In this document: one piece after another, positions 1 through 8,854 of the stretch | Numbering within the stretch: position 1 is the first letter of the stretch | Layout: each line of letters starts with the position of its first letter | Assembly: GCA_020849615.1 (NCBI GenBank) | Contig: JADLFW010000047.1 | Coordinates: forward strand, 1 to 64,000 | Reading direction: 5' to 3' | Source: Phycisphaerales bacterium | GTDB lineage: Bacteria; Planctomycetota; Phycisphaerae; Phycisphaerales; UBA1924 | DNA: 64,000 nucleotides | Notes under the pieces: model-generated | Seen by the model: the letters and a program-made list of their open reading frames with translations, nothing else | What the model was told of the DNA's origin: nothing | Database searches by the model: none | Made by a program: the position numbers and the translations under genes

Positions 1-180
1 AGGGGCCTCTGCCTCTGCACTTCTCCGCTTCTCATCCCCGCCCGAAGGGCGGACGATTGTTGCCAGGGGCTTCAGCCCCTGGAAGGGGCCTCTGCCTCTG
101 CACTTCTCCGCTTCTCATCCCCGCCCGGAGGGCGGACGATTGTTGCCAGGGGCTTCAGCCCCTGGAAGAGGCCTCTGCCT
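1..180. repeat. 83-bp tandem repeat with two internal hairpins
   Basis: The unit starting AGGGGCCTCTGCC occupies 1-83 and 84-166, differing by one base (CGAAGG versus CGGAGG), and a third copy starts at 167 and decays after about 14 bases. Each unit contains a perfect hairpin CCAGGGGC-TTCA-GCCCCTGG and a second, CCGCCC-GAA-GGGCGG. No coding sequence is credible here. The left end of the array is cut by the window edge, so the copy number is unknown. Confidence 0.9.
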
Positions 181-263
181 CCGCCGGGTGCCGTGGTGGA
201 AACGAGCGCAGCGAGTCTCCGCCACGCCCCCCGCCCCCCCGAAACCTCGACACCCCGGTACCT

Positions 264-299
264 CAAAAACAAACCGCGGCGCCCCTTCGAGCGCCGCGG
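264..299 (-). terminator. Rho-independent terminator of the secretin-TPR operon
   Basis: Read on the minus strand, a perfect 9-bp stem CCGCGGCGC/GCGCCGCGG (274-282 with 291-299, 8-base loop) is followed by a T-rich run (complement of 264-273). It lies 22 bp past the TPR stop codon, the expected place for the operon terminator. Confidence 0.8.
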
Positions 300-321
300 G
301 TGTTCTGTTCTGACGCCGGGC

Positions 322-1461
322 CTACATCCCGCCAGTCGGCACCGCCGCCTGCCGGGCCCCGAGCTCCTGCTCCACCACCGCGATCAGCTCGGCCGCCTCA
401 GCGCCCGCGCCCAGCTGGATGGCCTTGTCCAGGTTCCCGCGCGCTCCCGCGTAGTCCCCCGTGCGGCGCTGGTAGAGCGCCCGCAGCAGGTACCCCTCGG
501 CCCGCGCCGGGGCGATCGCCACCGCGCGCGATGAGGCCAGCCGCACCCGCTGCAGATCCTTCAGCAGGTACGCCACGTTCCCCAGCTCGATCCACGCCTC
601 GATGTCCGCCGAACCCGACTGATCCCCGGTCAACCCCAGCAGGATCTCGCGGGCCTCCATCGGACGCTCCACCTGCACCAGGCACCGGGCCCGCGTCAGC
701 TGCAGGTCGCGCCGGGCCTTGTAATCCGGCGATGACAGCAGCTTCGCCAGGTTGTTCTCCGCATCGGCGAACTGCCCGACCTCCACCTGCGCCCGCGCAA
801 GGTCCTCCAGGATCGCCTGGTCATCCGGCGCCAGCAGCCGGGCCTCGCCGAACAGAACGACCGCCCGCTGCTTGTCGCCCTTGATCAGCGCGATGTGCCC
901 CAGCGTCTGGCGCACGCCCGCGTTGTGCTCGAACGTCGCCCGACGGGTCTCCAGGTACTCCTGGGCCTCATCAACCTGGTCCAGATCGATCATCATCTCC
1001 GCCGCCGCGATCGCGTACTGCGGCGCCGCCTGGTCCAGCTCCGCCGCCTGCTTGTAGGCCTCCAGCGCCTTGTCCTTCTGCGTGAACCGCTCGTAGCAGA
1101 TGCCCAGGTAGTACGCGCCCTCGACGAAGCTCGGGTCGATGGTCCGGGCCGTCAGCAGCGAGTTGGCCGCCTGCTCCAGGTCCCCCATCTCCATCATCAC
1201 CCGCCCCCGCAGCACGTGGCTCTTGGCCACGTTGGGGTTCAGCGCGATCGAACGATCAACACCCTTCTTGGCCTTCTCGAGGTCGCCGGCGAGGAAGGCC
1301 TGGCGGGCCATCTCCCACTCCGTCGCGCTCTTCATCGCCTGCATCTTCTCCTTGGCCGCGGAGATGTGCTGCTCGGTGTACTTGCCGTGCGAGGCGCACC
1401 CCGCCGCGGCCCAGGCCGCGGCCGCGATGGCCGCGCCCAGCACCAGTCGATTCTTGATCAT
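322..1461 (-). CDS. TPR-repeat lipoprotein
   Basis: 379-aa tetratricopeptide protein. The ATG at 1461 is chosen because it follows GGAG at good spacing and opens a lipoprotein signal peptide (MIKNR, hydrophobic Ala-rich stretch, AAGC lipobox with Cys22); translating further upstream would bury this signal. The remainder is helical with repeated TPR-like units (AKSHVLRGRVMMEMGDLEQA, EGAYYLGICYERFTQKDKAL). It starts 33 bp after the secretin stop, so the two are surely co-transcribed. TPR lipoproteins next to secretins commonly act as pilotins or assembly factors (PilF/PilW type); that role here is inference. It should sit in the outer membrane facing the periplasm. Confidence 0.85.
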   Translation of the reverse strand: MIKNRLVLGAAIAAAAWAAAGCASHGKYTEQHISAAKEKMQAMKSATEWEMARQAFLAGDLEKAKKGVDRSIALNPNVAKSHVLRGRVMMEMGDLEQAANSLLTARTIDPSFVEGAYYLGICYERFTQKDKALEAYKQAAELDQAAPQYAIAAAEMMIDLDQVDEAQEYLETRRATFEHNAGVRQTLGHIALIKGDKQRAVVLFGEARLLAPDDQAILEDLARAQVEVGQFADAENNLAKLLSSPDYKARRDLQLTRARCLVQVERPMEAREILLGLTGDQSGSADIEAWIELGNVAYLLKDLQRVRLASSRAVAIAPARAEGYLLRALYQRRTGDYAGARGNLDKAIQLGAGAEAAELIAVVEQELGARQAAVPTGGM

Positions 1462-1494
1462 GAGTTCGTTCTCCAGGCCCGCGCGGGCCAAGGT

Positions 1495-3948
1495 TCAGCG
1501 GTTGTCCGTCGTCGGCTGCGTCTCGGGCACGGTCGACAGCGTCTCCTCCGTCCTGGTCGGGACGGAGAACCCGCGGAAGAACCCCCACCCGCCCTTCATC
1601 ACCCGGCCCCACGCCGCGCCCGTCGTCGCCGGGGTCGACCCCGCCGAAGCGCCCGTGGTGTCCGTGGTGCTCGAACCGCCGGTGGTGCCCGCCGGCGCCG
1701 CCTGCGCGGTCGCCGTCGCCGGGGCCGCCGTCTGCCGCGACCACATCGCCGCCAGCCCGCTCTGCTGCCAGAGCTCAAGCGAGGCCTGCATGTCCGGGCT
1801 CAGCCCGCTGGTCGTCGCCCCGGTCGTTTCCGTCGTGCCGGTGGTGTCCGTCGGGGTCGTCCCCGAGCTCTCGAACTCCTCCGCCGTCGCCACCGGCGTC
1901 TGCTCACCCGTGGTCGTGCCGGTCGTGGTGGTCTGGGTGGTCGTTGTCGCGGTCATCGGCCTCATCGTCGGCGTCGCCGAGGTGCTCGGCTTGCCCGATG
2001 AGCCCTCCGACTTCATGATGTCCTTCAGGATGCTCCGGCCGGGCCAGTTCGCCGCCTTGCCCGTGAGCCGCTCACGCAGCGCCACCGCCTCGGGCTGGTT
2101 GTGGTTCAGCGAGAGCGCCTTGTTGACCTTGTACAGCGCTTCCTCGGTCTTGCCCTCGTTGGCCAGACGCTCGGCCTCGACCAGCATCTGGCTGGTCATC
2201 TTGTCGCGGCTGAAGGGCAGCAGACCCTCGCGGGCGCCGGCCCGGGCCCGCTCCACCGCGCTCTTGCCGTTCTCGCCCTGCACCGTGAGCACGTTGTCGT
2301 TCACGATCGACGGGGTGATGAGGAAGATGATCTCGGAGCGCTGCGTCTCGTCCTCGTGGCCGCGGAAGGCCGTCCCGATGATCGGGACATCGCCCAGGAA
2401 CGGCACCTGGCGCCGCGTCGACTGCGTCGACTCGCGGAACAGGCCGCCCAGCACGATCGTCTGCCCGTCGCGCACCATCACGTTGGTCACCAGCTCGTTG
2501 GTGATCTCGTCGGGGATCGTCACCGCCGCGCCCGTCGCGTCCTTGATGTCGCGGATCACCGCCTCCGAAACCTGCGGCTTCAGCTCCATCCGGATCATCC
2601 CTTCATTGGTCACGAAGGGCCGGAAGTACAGCTGCGTGCCCGTGTCCAGGAACTCGACCGTCTGCGTCGTCGCCGTGTCCGTCGATGTCGTGTTCAGGTA
2701 GCCCACCTTGCGGCCCACCAGCACCCGCGACGGCTGGCGGTTCAGCGCCATGATCTTGGGGTTCGACAGGATCGTCGTGTCCGTCACCTCGTCCAGCACC
2801 CGCATGAACACCGCGACGTCGTTGGACACCACGCCCACCTTCAGCGTCGCCGGGCCCGCGGTGTTGCCCGCCGTGCCCACCACGCCCGTGCCCCCGCCGC
2901 CGTCCGGCACCGGCACCGTCGTCGTCGAGCCGCCCGAGAGCTGCCCGCCCTTGCCCGTGATCATGCTGTCCACGACCTTCAACGGCCCGCCCGGGCCCAC
3001 GAAGTCCAGGAAGTTCTGGTCCGCGATGATCGAGAAGTCCACGCCGAACGCGTTGGCCTCGTTCAGCGATGTCTGCAGGATCGTCGCCTCCACGAGCACC
3101 TGCTGCGGACGCGTGTCGAGCTCCTTCACCAGCCGCTCGATCTCGCCCACGTTCTCCTCGTAGTCGTAGATCACCAGGGTCGCGTCGTGCGCGTACTCGT
3201 CGGCCCCGCCCGGCACCGTCCCCAGCACGAATTCCTTGGTCTTGCCGTTGGTCTTGATCGTCCCGCCCTCGCTCAGCAGCGGCTTCACGAACTCCGCCGC
3301 ATCGATCGAGTTCAGGTAGTTCAGCTTCAGCACCTTCGCCACCCGCACCCGCGACTGCTTCTCGATCTCCTTGAGCTCCTCCAGCGTGTACACGTACACG
3401 AAGTTCCCGCGCTCGATGTACCCGTACCCGTTCACGTGCAGGATCGAGTCCAGGGCCTCCTGGAACGTCACGCTGTACAGGTTCGCCGTCACCTTCGCCG
3501 ACACGCTCTTGCTCGCCACGATGTTCTTCTGGCTCTGGATCGAGAGCATCTCCAGGACGTTCGCCAGGTCCTCATCGCTCACGTGCAGGTCCACGATCAG
3601 GTGCTCATCCACCTTGATCTGCAGCCGGTCGGAGCTGATCGGCTCGCCCGGCTGGGCCTCCGCCTTGCCGCCCACCGACTGCCCCGCGCCCACCACCGTC
3701 GGCGGCGGCCATCCGCCCTTCACCTCGCCCGCGCCGGGAATCCCCGGCAGCGCCGGCATTCCAGGCTGACCGCCCGCCGCCGGCTGCACGCCCTGCGGGC
3801 CCGTCGGCGCCGGAGCGGGACTCGGGGCCTGCTGCGCCATCGCCGCCGGCATCCCCGCCAGCAGCGCGATCACCGCCGCCGAGCAGGCCCGAGATGAAAC
3901 ACAGCCCCACGGCTGACGCTGAACGTTCAGATGATGCCGCTGGCCCAT
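1495..3948 (-). CDS. Secretin (type II/IV pilus GspD/PilQ family)
   Basis: 817-aa outer-membrane secretin, the gated pore of type II secretion or type IV pilus systems. The ATG at 3948 follows GAGGTAAGG and begins a signal peptide ending near AMA-QQ (about residue 38). A Pro/Gly-rich linker is followed by secretin N-domains (DLHVSDEDLANVLEMLSIQS, FQEALDSILHVNGYGY) and a domain with VLVEATILQTSLNEANAFGV. The beta-barrel signature VMVRDGQTIVLGGLF...VPFLGDVPIIGTAF is intact. The C-terminal 150 residues are Thr/Gly/Ala-rich low complexity, unusual for the family. No GspE/F/G genes lie nearby, so the rest of the machine is encoded elsewhere. Operon partner is the downstream TPR lipoprotein. Confidence 0.9.
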   Translation of the reverse strand: MGQRHHLNVQRQPWGCVSSRACSAAVIALLAGMPAAMAQQAPSPAPAPTGPQGVQPAAGGQPGMPALPGIPGAGEVKGGWPPPTVVGAGQSVGGKAEAQPGEPISSDRLQIKVDEHLIVDLHVSDEDLANVLEMLSIQSQKNIVASKSVSAKVTANLYSVTFQEALDSILHVNGYGYIERGNFVYVYTLEELKEIEKQSRVRVAKVLKLNYLNSIDAAEFVKPLLSEGGTIKTNGKTKEFVLGTVPGGADEYAHDATLVIYDYEENVGEIERLVKELDTRPQQVLVEATILQTSLNEANAFGVDFSIIADQNFLDFVGPGGPLKVVDSMITGKGGQLSGGSTTTVPVPDGGGGTGVVGTAGNTAGPATLKVGVVSNDVAVFMRVLDEVTDTTILSNPKIMALNRQPSRVLVGRKVGYLNTTSTDTATTQTVEFLDTGTQLYFRPFVTNEGMIRMELKPQVSEAVIRDIKDATGAAVTIPDEITNELVTNVMVRDGQTIVLGGLFRESTQSTRRQVPFLGDVPIIGTAFRGHEDETQRSEIIFLITPSIVNDNVLTVQGENGKSAVERARAGAREGLLPFSRDKMTSQMLVEAERLANEGKTEEALYKVNKALSLNHNQPEAVALRERLTGKAANWPGRSILKDIMKSEGSSGKPSTSATPTMRPMTATTTTQTTTTGTTTGEQTPVATAEEFESSGTTPTDTTGTTETTGATTSGLSPDMQASLELWQQSGLAAMWSRQTAAPATATAQAAPAGTTGGSSTTDTTGASAGSTPATTGAAWGRVMKGGWGFFRGFSVPTRTEETLSTVPETQPTTDNR

Positions 3949-4321
3949 CGCCTTACCTCGCTGATCTGGTTCCATGCTCTGGATGCTGCCCGACGCGTCG
4001 GCGGCCCGGAAATGCGCCCGCGCCGCGGTGGAACTTCCCACCGCGCTGGGTTTGTCGTCCATCCCGTGTGCGGACTTTGCAGCGCCGACAACGATTGGGA
4101 AGATCAGGATTTGCGGTGCGCCCCGGCCCGCGCGCCGCCCCCGCCGCGCCCCGCGACCGAGAAAACCCCCCGCGACCGCGCCCCGTCGCCCGGGCCGCTC
4201 TCAACGACCGAGAAAATCTCCCGCCCGCCGGGCCCGGGCCCGCGCCCGCCCGGCGTCGCCACCGGCGGTCAACCTGCCCCGCGCGTGTCGCCTTCCCGGC
4301 CCGCGCCGCGCTCCCCCCGGT
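3949..4321. other. 373-bp intergenic region, C-rich, with a repeated 12-mer
   Basis: Lies between the secretin start and the signal peptidase stop. I see no credible gene. CGACCGAGAAAA occurs twice (4154-4165 and 4205-4216). The secretin promoter should be here on the minus strand but I could not pick a convincing -35/-10 pair. Confidence 0.5.
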
Positions 4322-5068
4322 TCAGTGCATCGACCGGAAGAACCGCTCCAGACGCGGCAGGTAATACCGCCTCGGATCGACCGACAGCGCCACCATCCCC
4401 GAGCGCCCGGTGATCAGCCCCCGCGGCACGCACCCGATGAACCTCGAGTCCTGGCTCACATCCCGGTTGTCGCCCATCATGAAATACTGCCCGGGCGGCA
4501 CCACGACCTCCGCGAACGTCCGGATCGACGGCACCCGCGGCGTCACCGTCACCGCGTGCGCCCGCCCCGCCAGGTACTCCGTCATCACCGCCTGCTCCCC
4601 GTACTTGGGATCAACCGGCGCCGCATCCACCCCCGACGGCGCGGGCCCGTACTGCAGCGGACTCCCGTTCACGTACAGGTGATTGTCCCGCAGCTCCACC
4701 TTGTCCCCGGGCCCGGCCACGATCCGCTTCACCAGCCGCGTCCCGCCCTTGGGCGAGAAGAACGTCACGATGTCGCCGGGCCTCGGCTCCCCCCACTCCG
4801 CCAGCCACACCTTCGTGAACGGCAGCCGCAGCCCGTACGCCATCTTGTTCACGAAGATCCGGTCCCCCGGCAGGATCGTCGGCTCCATCGAGCCCGTCGG
4901 CACATCGTTCCAGTCCACCGCGCTCGAGCGGATCGGGCCCAGGATCGCGAACGCCAGCGCGAACGCCCAGACCCAGCCCTTGAAGCTCTTCCACATCCGC
5001 CCCGCCCGCGTCGCGGGCTCCGGCTCCGGCGCCTTCTCGGACTTCTTCCGCTTCCACTTCCCGATCAT
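4322..5068 (-). CDS. lepB: Signal peptidase I
   Basis: 248-aa membrane-anchored serine protease that removes signal peptides from exported proteins. A basic N-terminus is followed by one transmembrane segment (about residues 32-46). The catalytic Ser60 is in PTGSMEPT and the general base Lys114 in RLVKRIVAGPGD; the late box MGDNRDVSQDSRFIG is present. Length and box order match the bacterial S26A family. An insertion-like stretch (residues about 140-180) between boxes D and E is longer than in minimal LepB. The gene stands alone, with about 230 bp on its 5' side. Confidence 0.95.
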   Translation of the reverse strand: MIGKWKRKKSEKAPEPEPATRAGRMWKSFKGWVWAFALAFAILGPIRSSAVDWNDVPTGSMEPTILPGDRIFVNKMAYGLRLPFTKVWLAEWGEPRPGDIVTFFSPKGGTRLVKRIVAGPGDKVELRDNHLYVNGSPLQYGPAPSGVDAAPVDPKYGEQAVMTEYLAGRAHAVTVTPRVPSIRTFAEVVVPPGQYFMMGDNRDVSQDSRFIGCVPRGLITGRSGMVALSVDPRRYYLPRLERFFRSMH

Positions 5069-5295
5069 CCCGGCCTCCCTCCCCTGGTTCGGCCCGGACT
5101 CTACGGGTTTTCACAGCACCAAGTTCAGCCAACCCCGCCGGATCCCGAACTCCCATCCCCGCCGGGCCCGCCCCGCCGCCACCGCCTCCCTCCCCGGAAT
5201 CAGCAGCGTCCGCTCCGGAGGCTCGCCGGAGCGGACGCCACAACATCCTCAACTCAAGCCCGTGGAGAGAGTACGGGCCGCGCTGCTCCCGGTGC

Positions 5296-5940
5296 TCACC
5301 TCCGCCGGCGGGAAGCCATCAGCCCCGCCGCGCCCAGCATCGCCAGCACGCCGGGCCCCGGGACTTTGTGCATGCCGAACTCACCCAGCGCAAAGTCCAC
5401 ATCAGAGCTCACCGTCACCGACACCAGCCCCGTGCCCGGCGCCGACGTGTAGAACCCCCAGCCCGTCGCGCCCGATGAGCCATCGGGGAACTGGGTCGAC
5501 ATCGCGGTGCTGCTGCCGTCGGAGCCGGTCGCGGTCATCGCGAACACGCCGAAGGGATTGGGCTCCCCGTAGAACCCGAAGTAATCGATCTTCTCCGGCG
5601 AGTGCAACTCCATCGTGATGCTCGTCAGACCATTGGAGTAGTACACATCGCCGGTGTACCCGTGGCTCCACGTCGCCCAGCCCGCCCCGATTCTCCGGTG
5701 GCTCATCGGCGAGCTGAACGTGATGAAACAGCCGGTTGCCGCGTCGATGTCCACGCGGGTCTCATCCGCGAAAGTTGGACGCGGGTCCAGGGGCGCATAG
5801 TGGATCGGCCAGTCCACGCCCTGCCCTGCCGGCACCAGCGCCGGCGGAGCCCCGGTGCCCAGCGACACCACGCCGACATCGGCTCCCGCCAACCCCGCCG
5901 CGCAGCAGACAACCAGCAACGACACATTGTTCGTCCTCAT
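5296..5940 (-). CDS. Exported protein with PEP-CTERM-like sorting tail
   Basis: 214-aa secreted protein of unknown function. The ATG at 5940 follows AGGAGCAGAGGAC and starts a signal peptide (MRTNNVSLLVVCCAAGLAGA). The mature part is beta-rich (DVYYSNGLTSITMELHSPEK; IDYFGFYGEPNPFGVFAMTAT), reminiscent of jelly-roll surface proteins. The C-terminus has the tripartite sorting layout: VPGPG motif, hydrophobic helix (VLAMLGAAGLMA) and an RRRR cluster. Exosortase-type processing is inferred from family knowledge; no exosortase gene is in the window. A triple 10-bp repeat lies directly upstream. Confidence 0.8.
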   Translation of the reverse strand: MRTNNVSLLVVCCAAGLAGADVGVVSLGTGAPPALVPAGQGVDWPIHYAPLDPRPTFADETRVDIDAATGCFITFSSPMSHRRIGAGWATWSHGYTGDVYYSNGLTSITMELHSPEKIDYFGFYGEPNPFGVFAMTATGSDGSSTAMSTQFPDGSSGATGWGFYTSAPGTGLVSVTVSSDVDFALGEFGMHKVPGPGVLAMLGAAGLMASRRRR

Positions 5941-5953
5941 GTCCTCTGCTCCT

Positions 5954-5983
5954 ATGACAACACATGTCAACGCATGTCAACGC
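5954..5983. repeat. Three 10-bp helically phased repeats upstream of an exported-protein gene
   Basis: ATGACAACAC, ATGTCAACGC, ATGTCAACGC run head to tail at one turn of the helix, ending 14 bp before the start codon at 5940 (minus strand). On that strand each of the two perfect units contains TTGACA, so the array could be -35 elements, an operator, or both. Confidence 0.6.
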
Positions 5984-6143
5984 ATGCTCGGGATGCGCGC
6001 CGGAAGTTCACTCCCCACGCAGCCGAACGCATGGGCCGGAACCGCTTCCTCATCCCGCAGCGCCGGTCTACCCGTGGATTCCGCGGATTGCAAGCTCATT
6101 TATCACGTTTCGCCTCGTTGAACTCGCCGCCCGCGCTGTGTTC

Positions 6144-6171
6144 TTGACAATCAGCAAACTCGCGGTAAACG
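6144..6171 (+). promoter_or_regulatory. Candidate sigma-70 promoter of the MBL-fold gene
   Basis: A perfect TTGACA (6144-6149), then a 16-bp spacer and TAAACG (6166-6171, three of six consensus). It lies about 70 bp before the ATG at 6241 in an unusually AT-rich patch of an otherwise GC-rich intergenic region. Confidence 0.4.
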
Positions 6172-6240
6172 AACCGCAAACAGCGCCCCTCAACTCTGTG
6201 CCAGTCCCGCCCACCTCGCCGCCCGTACCATCTCGACCGC

Positions 6241-7245
6241 ATGAGCCAGACCCCCACCCCCGTCCGCTACCGCTGGCAACTCCTCCGCGCGGGCCGGTTC
6301 CGCCTCGACGGCGGCTCCATGTTCGGCCTCATCCCCCGCGTCATCTGGTCCCGCTCCGTCCCCGCCGATGACAAGGGCCGCATCGAGGTCCAGCACAACT
6401 GCCTCCTCCTCGAACGCGCCGATGATCCCCCGCCCGCCTCCACGCTCCCCGCCCCCAGGCTCATCCTCATCGAGGTCGGCACCGGCGACAAGCTTGATGC
6501 CAAGAGCCGGGCCATCTTCGACCTCGAAGACCGCTCCATCCTCACCGCACTCCACGAAGTCGACTGCCGGGCCCAGGACATCGGCGCTGTCGTCGTCTCC
6601 CACCTCCACTTCGATCACGCCGGCGCGCTCACCCGCCTCGCCCGGCCCGGCGAGACCCCGGACTGGACGGGCCCGGCCTCCTGCTTCGCCGGCTCGCGCG
6701 GCGACCACGCCGTCAAGCTCTCGTTCCCCGATGCGAAGGTCTTCACGCAGACCCGTGAGTGGTCCGATGCCCTCGCCAACCGAAGCGTGATGACCCGCAC
6801 CTACTTCAAGGACCACCTCGAGCCCATCAAGGACCGGATCATCGCCGTCGAATCCCCGCGGCCCTACCCCCTGGGCTCCATCCCCGACCGCGATGCCGAC
6901 CCCATCGGCACCGTCGCCACCCGCCGCACCCAGATCATGCCGGGGCTCTTCGTCTTCCTCGTGCCGGGCCACACCTGGGGGCAGCAGGCCATCCAGTTCA
7001 CCGACACCTCAGGCCGCACCGTCACCTTCACCCCCGATGTCATGCCCACCATCAACCACCTCGGCGCCGCCTACAGCCTCGGCTACGACGTCGAGCCCTA
7101 CACCAGTTCCCTCTCCCGCCGCTGGTTCCTCGACGAGGCCGCCGAGCACAACTGGCTCCTGGTCCTCGACCACGAGCCGGGCGAGCCCCGCCAGCGCGTC
7201 TCCCGGGCCGACAACTGGTTCACCCTCGCCCCGCAGCCTGATTGA
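6241..7245 (+). CDS. MBL-fold metallo-hydrolase
   Basis: 334-aa enzyme of the metallo-beta-lactamase fold. The zinc motif is clear: His121-Leu-His123-Phe-Asp125-His126 in VVVSHLHFDHAG; further ligands are the His in VPGHTWGQQ, the Asp in TFTPDVMP and the His in LVLDHEPG. The chain has an N-terminal beta-stretch (RYRWQLLRAGRFRLDGGSMF) seen in lactonase/quinonase-like members. Substrate cannot be told from sequence. No strong ribosome site precedes the ATG. It is followed 54 bp later by a hotdog-like gene on the same strand. Confidence 0.85.
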   Translation: MSQTPTPVRYRWQLLRAGRFRLDGGSMFGLIPRVIWSRSVPADDKGRIEVQHNCLLLERADDPPPASTLPAPRLILIEVGTGDKLDAKSRAIFDLEDRSILTALHEVDCRAQDIGAVVVSHLHFDHAGALTRLARPGETPDWTGPASCFAGSRGDHAVKLSFPDAKVFTQTREWSDALANRSVMTRTYFKDHLEPIKDRIIAVESPRPYPLGSIPDRDADPIGTVATRRTQIMPGLFVFLVPGHTWGQQAIQFTDTSGRTVTFTPDVMPTINHLGAAYSLGYDVEPYTSSLSRRWFLDEAAEHNWLLVLDHEPGEPRQRVSRADNWFTLAPQPD

Positions 7246-7299
7246 ACACCCCGGCCAGCCCGGGCTCGACCGGTCTGGACTGGCCGGTCACCGGCTACG

Positions 7300-8067
7300 A
7301 TGCGCCCCGGCAGCAGGACCTCCCTCTTGACCACCTACGGCGTTGCTTCCAACCCCGACCTCTCGAAGCCCGCGGGCCCGCAGCCGGGCCGCGCCGGCGA
7401 TGCGCCCTCCACGCCCAGCGCCCCGCCCGCCGAACCGCCCGATGCTCCCGAGCCGTCCGAGGCGGGCCCGCGCCACGCGGCCCGCCGATCCATCATGGAC
7501 CGCCTCGAGGCGGGCATCGCCCGGCTCTCGGCCCGCAGCAACTTCTGGCAGCGCGTCAGCTCCATGATCTGGCTGCCCTACGCCTTCCGCTCGGGCATCA
7601 AGATGAAGCGCGTCGATGACCGCACCTTCGCGGCCGTGCTTCCGTTCCGCCGCTTCAACCGCAACTGGTACAACGCCATGGCGGGGGCTGCGCTCCTGGG
7701 TAACTCCGAGATCGCGGGCGGCATGTACGTGTTCGGAATCGCCGGCGGCGACTACACCATCGTCTGCAAGGAGCTCACCTACAAGTTCCTCCGCCCCTGC
7801 TTCGGCCCGGCCCTCTACAAGATCACGCCGCGCGAGGACATCAAGTCGCTGGTGGCGCAGAACAAGGAGTTCAACGCCACCATCGACATGGAGATCGTGC
7901 AACAGGGCGTCCTGCCCAAGTCCTGGGGGCGCAAGAAGCCCAAGGACTCCATGATCTCGCGGCTGGCCGCCAAGGACCGCCGCGTCGGCCGCTGCACCGC
8001 CATCTTCCACGTCACGCCCCACCTGCACCAGAAGGCCAAGCGCGGCAGCGTGCGCCAGGTCGGCTGA
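7300..8067 (+). CDS. Hotdog-fold thioesterase-like protein (DUF4442-like)
   Basis: 255-aa protein. The first 65 residues are Pro/Ala-rich and probably disordered. The remainder (IWLPYAFRSGIKMKRVDDRT, FNRNWYNAMAGAALLGNSEI) resembles the DUF4442 branch of hotdog thioesterases, in which the N-x-x-Y-N-A-M helix caps the fold. The match is from pattern memory only. It ends in a basic tail. The start is uncertain: the ATG at 7300 has no clear ribosome site, and the internal Met before DRLEAGIARL would remove the disordered part. Confidence 0.65.
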   Translation: MRPGSRTSLLTTYGVASNPDLSKPAGPQPGRAGDAPSTPSAPPAEPPDAPEPSEAGPRHAARRSIMDRLEAGIARLSARSNFWQRVSSMIWLPYAFRSGIKMKRVDDRTFAAVLPFRRFNRNWYNAMAGAALLGNSEIAGGMYVFGIAGGDYTIVCKELTYKFLRPCFGPALYKITPREDIKSLVAQNKEFNATIDMEIVQQGVLPKSWGRKKPKDSMISRLAAKDRRVGRCTAIFHVTPHLHQKAKRGSVRQVG

Positions 8068-8077
8068 TCTCCGCGGC

Positions 8078-8121
8078 CATTCGCTACTGGCCGTTCGCCA
8101 TCCGCGATCCGCGATCCCCGA
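8078..8121. repeat. GG-led short tandem repeat at the 3' end of a HAD gene
   Basis: On the minus strand it reads GGATCGC, GGATCGC, GGATGGC, then GAACGG and GAATGG units. It is the same family as the repeat at 44662-44706 and forms the last codons and stop of the HAD gene. Confidence 0.7.
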
Positions 8122-8812
8122 CCAGCCACCCCACGACATCATCAACATCGCTCATGTCGATGACCACGCGGTCCGCGCCCGCCGTGCTCAGCTGCTCCGC
8201 CGAGTACGAACCCGTCGCCACCGCCAGGCACCGCGCCCCGTTGCGCTTGGCGCACTCCACATCGTGCGGCGTGTCGCCGATGATCGTCACGCTCCCGGCC
8301 CGCGCCTCCCGGGCGTGGAGCTTGCGGTACCGCTCCAGGCCCACCGCGCCCAGGTGATGCCGCTGGGGCGGATCGTGCGGCGATTCATCCCCCCACACGC
8401 GCACAATGAAGCGATCGGGATCGATCCCGCACGCCCGCAGCTTCAGGCACCCGGTGTCCTCGAAGTTTCCGGTCAGCAGCCCCATCGTCACACCCGGCTC
8501 GGCACACAGCCGCTCCACCACGCCGTGCACACCTGGCAGGGCCCGCGCGATCCCCGGCGCTGCCAGCCGCCGCGTCAGGTGCCTGCGATATCCATCCCGC
8601 ATCGCCGTCGTGTTCGCGCGGTCCGCGGCCCGGCCGTTGGCGCGGAGGAGGTCCGCGATGATCAGGGGGTCGAGCCGTCCCGCGAAATCGATCCCGTCGA
8701 TCTCGAACGACCCAAAGAGCTCCCGCCCGGCATCCCCGAGCGCCAGCATCCCCGACCGGCTCGTCGTCACCAGCGTCGCATCGATATCGAACAGCATCAG
8801 CATCCGGAGCAT
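8084..8812 (-). CDS. HAD-superfamily phosphatase (phosphoglycolate phosphatase-like)
   Basis: 242-aa haloacid-dehalogenase hydrolase. Motif I is FDIDATLV (DxDxT/V), motif II lies in GLLTGNFEDTG, and motif IV is VTIIGDTPHDVECAKRNGA. The cap (residues about 20-90) is alpha-helical C1 type as in Gph/PGP enzymes. The ATG at 8812 follows GGAAG; a TTG four codons upstream and an ATG three codons downstream are alternatives. The last residues are encoded by a short GGATCGC-type repeat (8078-8121), so the C-terminus has apparently been extended by repeat growth. It lies 42 bp after the acylphosphatase stop and is probably co-transcribed with it. Confidence 0.85.
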   Translation of the reverse strand: MLRMLMLFDIDATLVTTSRSGMLALGDAGRELFGSFEIDGIDFAGRLDPLIIADLLRANGRAADRANTTAMRDGYRRHLTRRLAAPGIARALPGVHGVVERLCAEPGVTMGLLTGNFEDTGCLKLRACGIDPDRFIVRVWGDESPHDPPQRHHLGAVGLERYRKLHAREARAGSVTIIGDTPHDVECAKRNGARCLAVATGSYSAEQLSTAGADRVVIDMSDVDDVVGWLVGDRGSRMANGQ

Positions 8813-8854
8813 CCCGTCTTCCAAAGCCTCATGCCCAGTGCCCGGTGTCTTGCT

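Noticed and set aside
1..180. CRISPR array
   Set aside because: Units are 83 bp with no spacers between them.
2101..3897. A 598-codon plus-strand frame across the secretin
   Set aside because: Arg/His/Leu-rich antisense shadow of a clear secretin gene.
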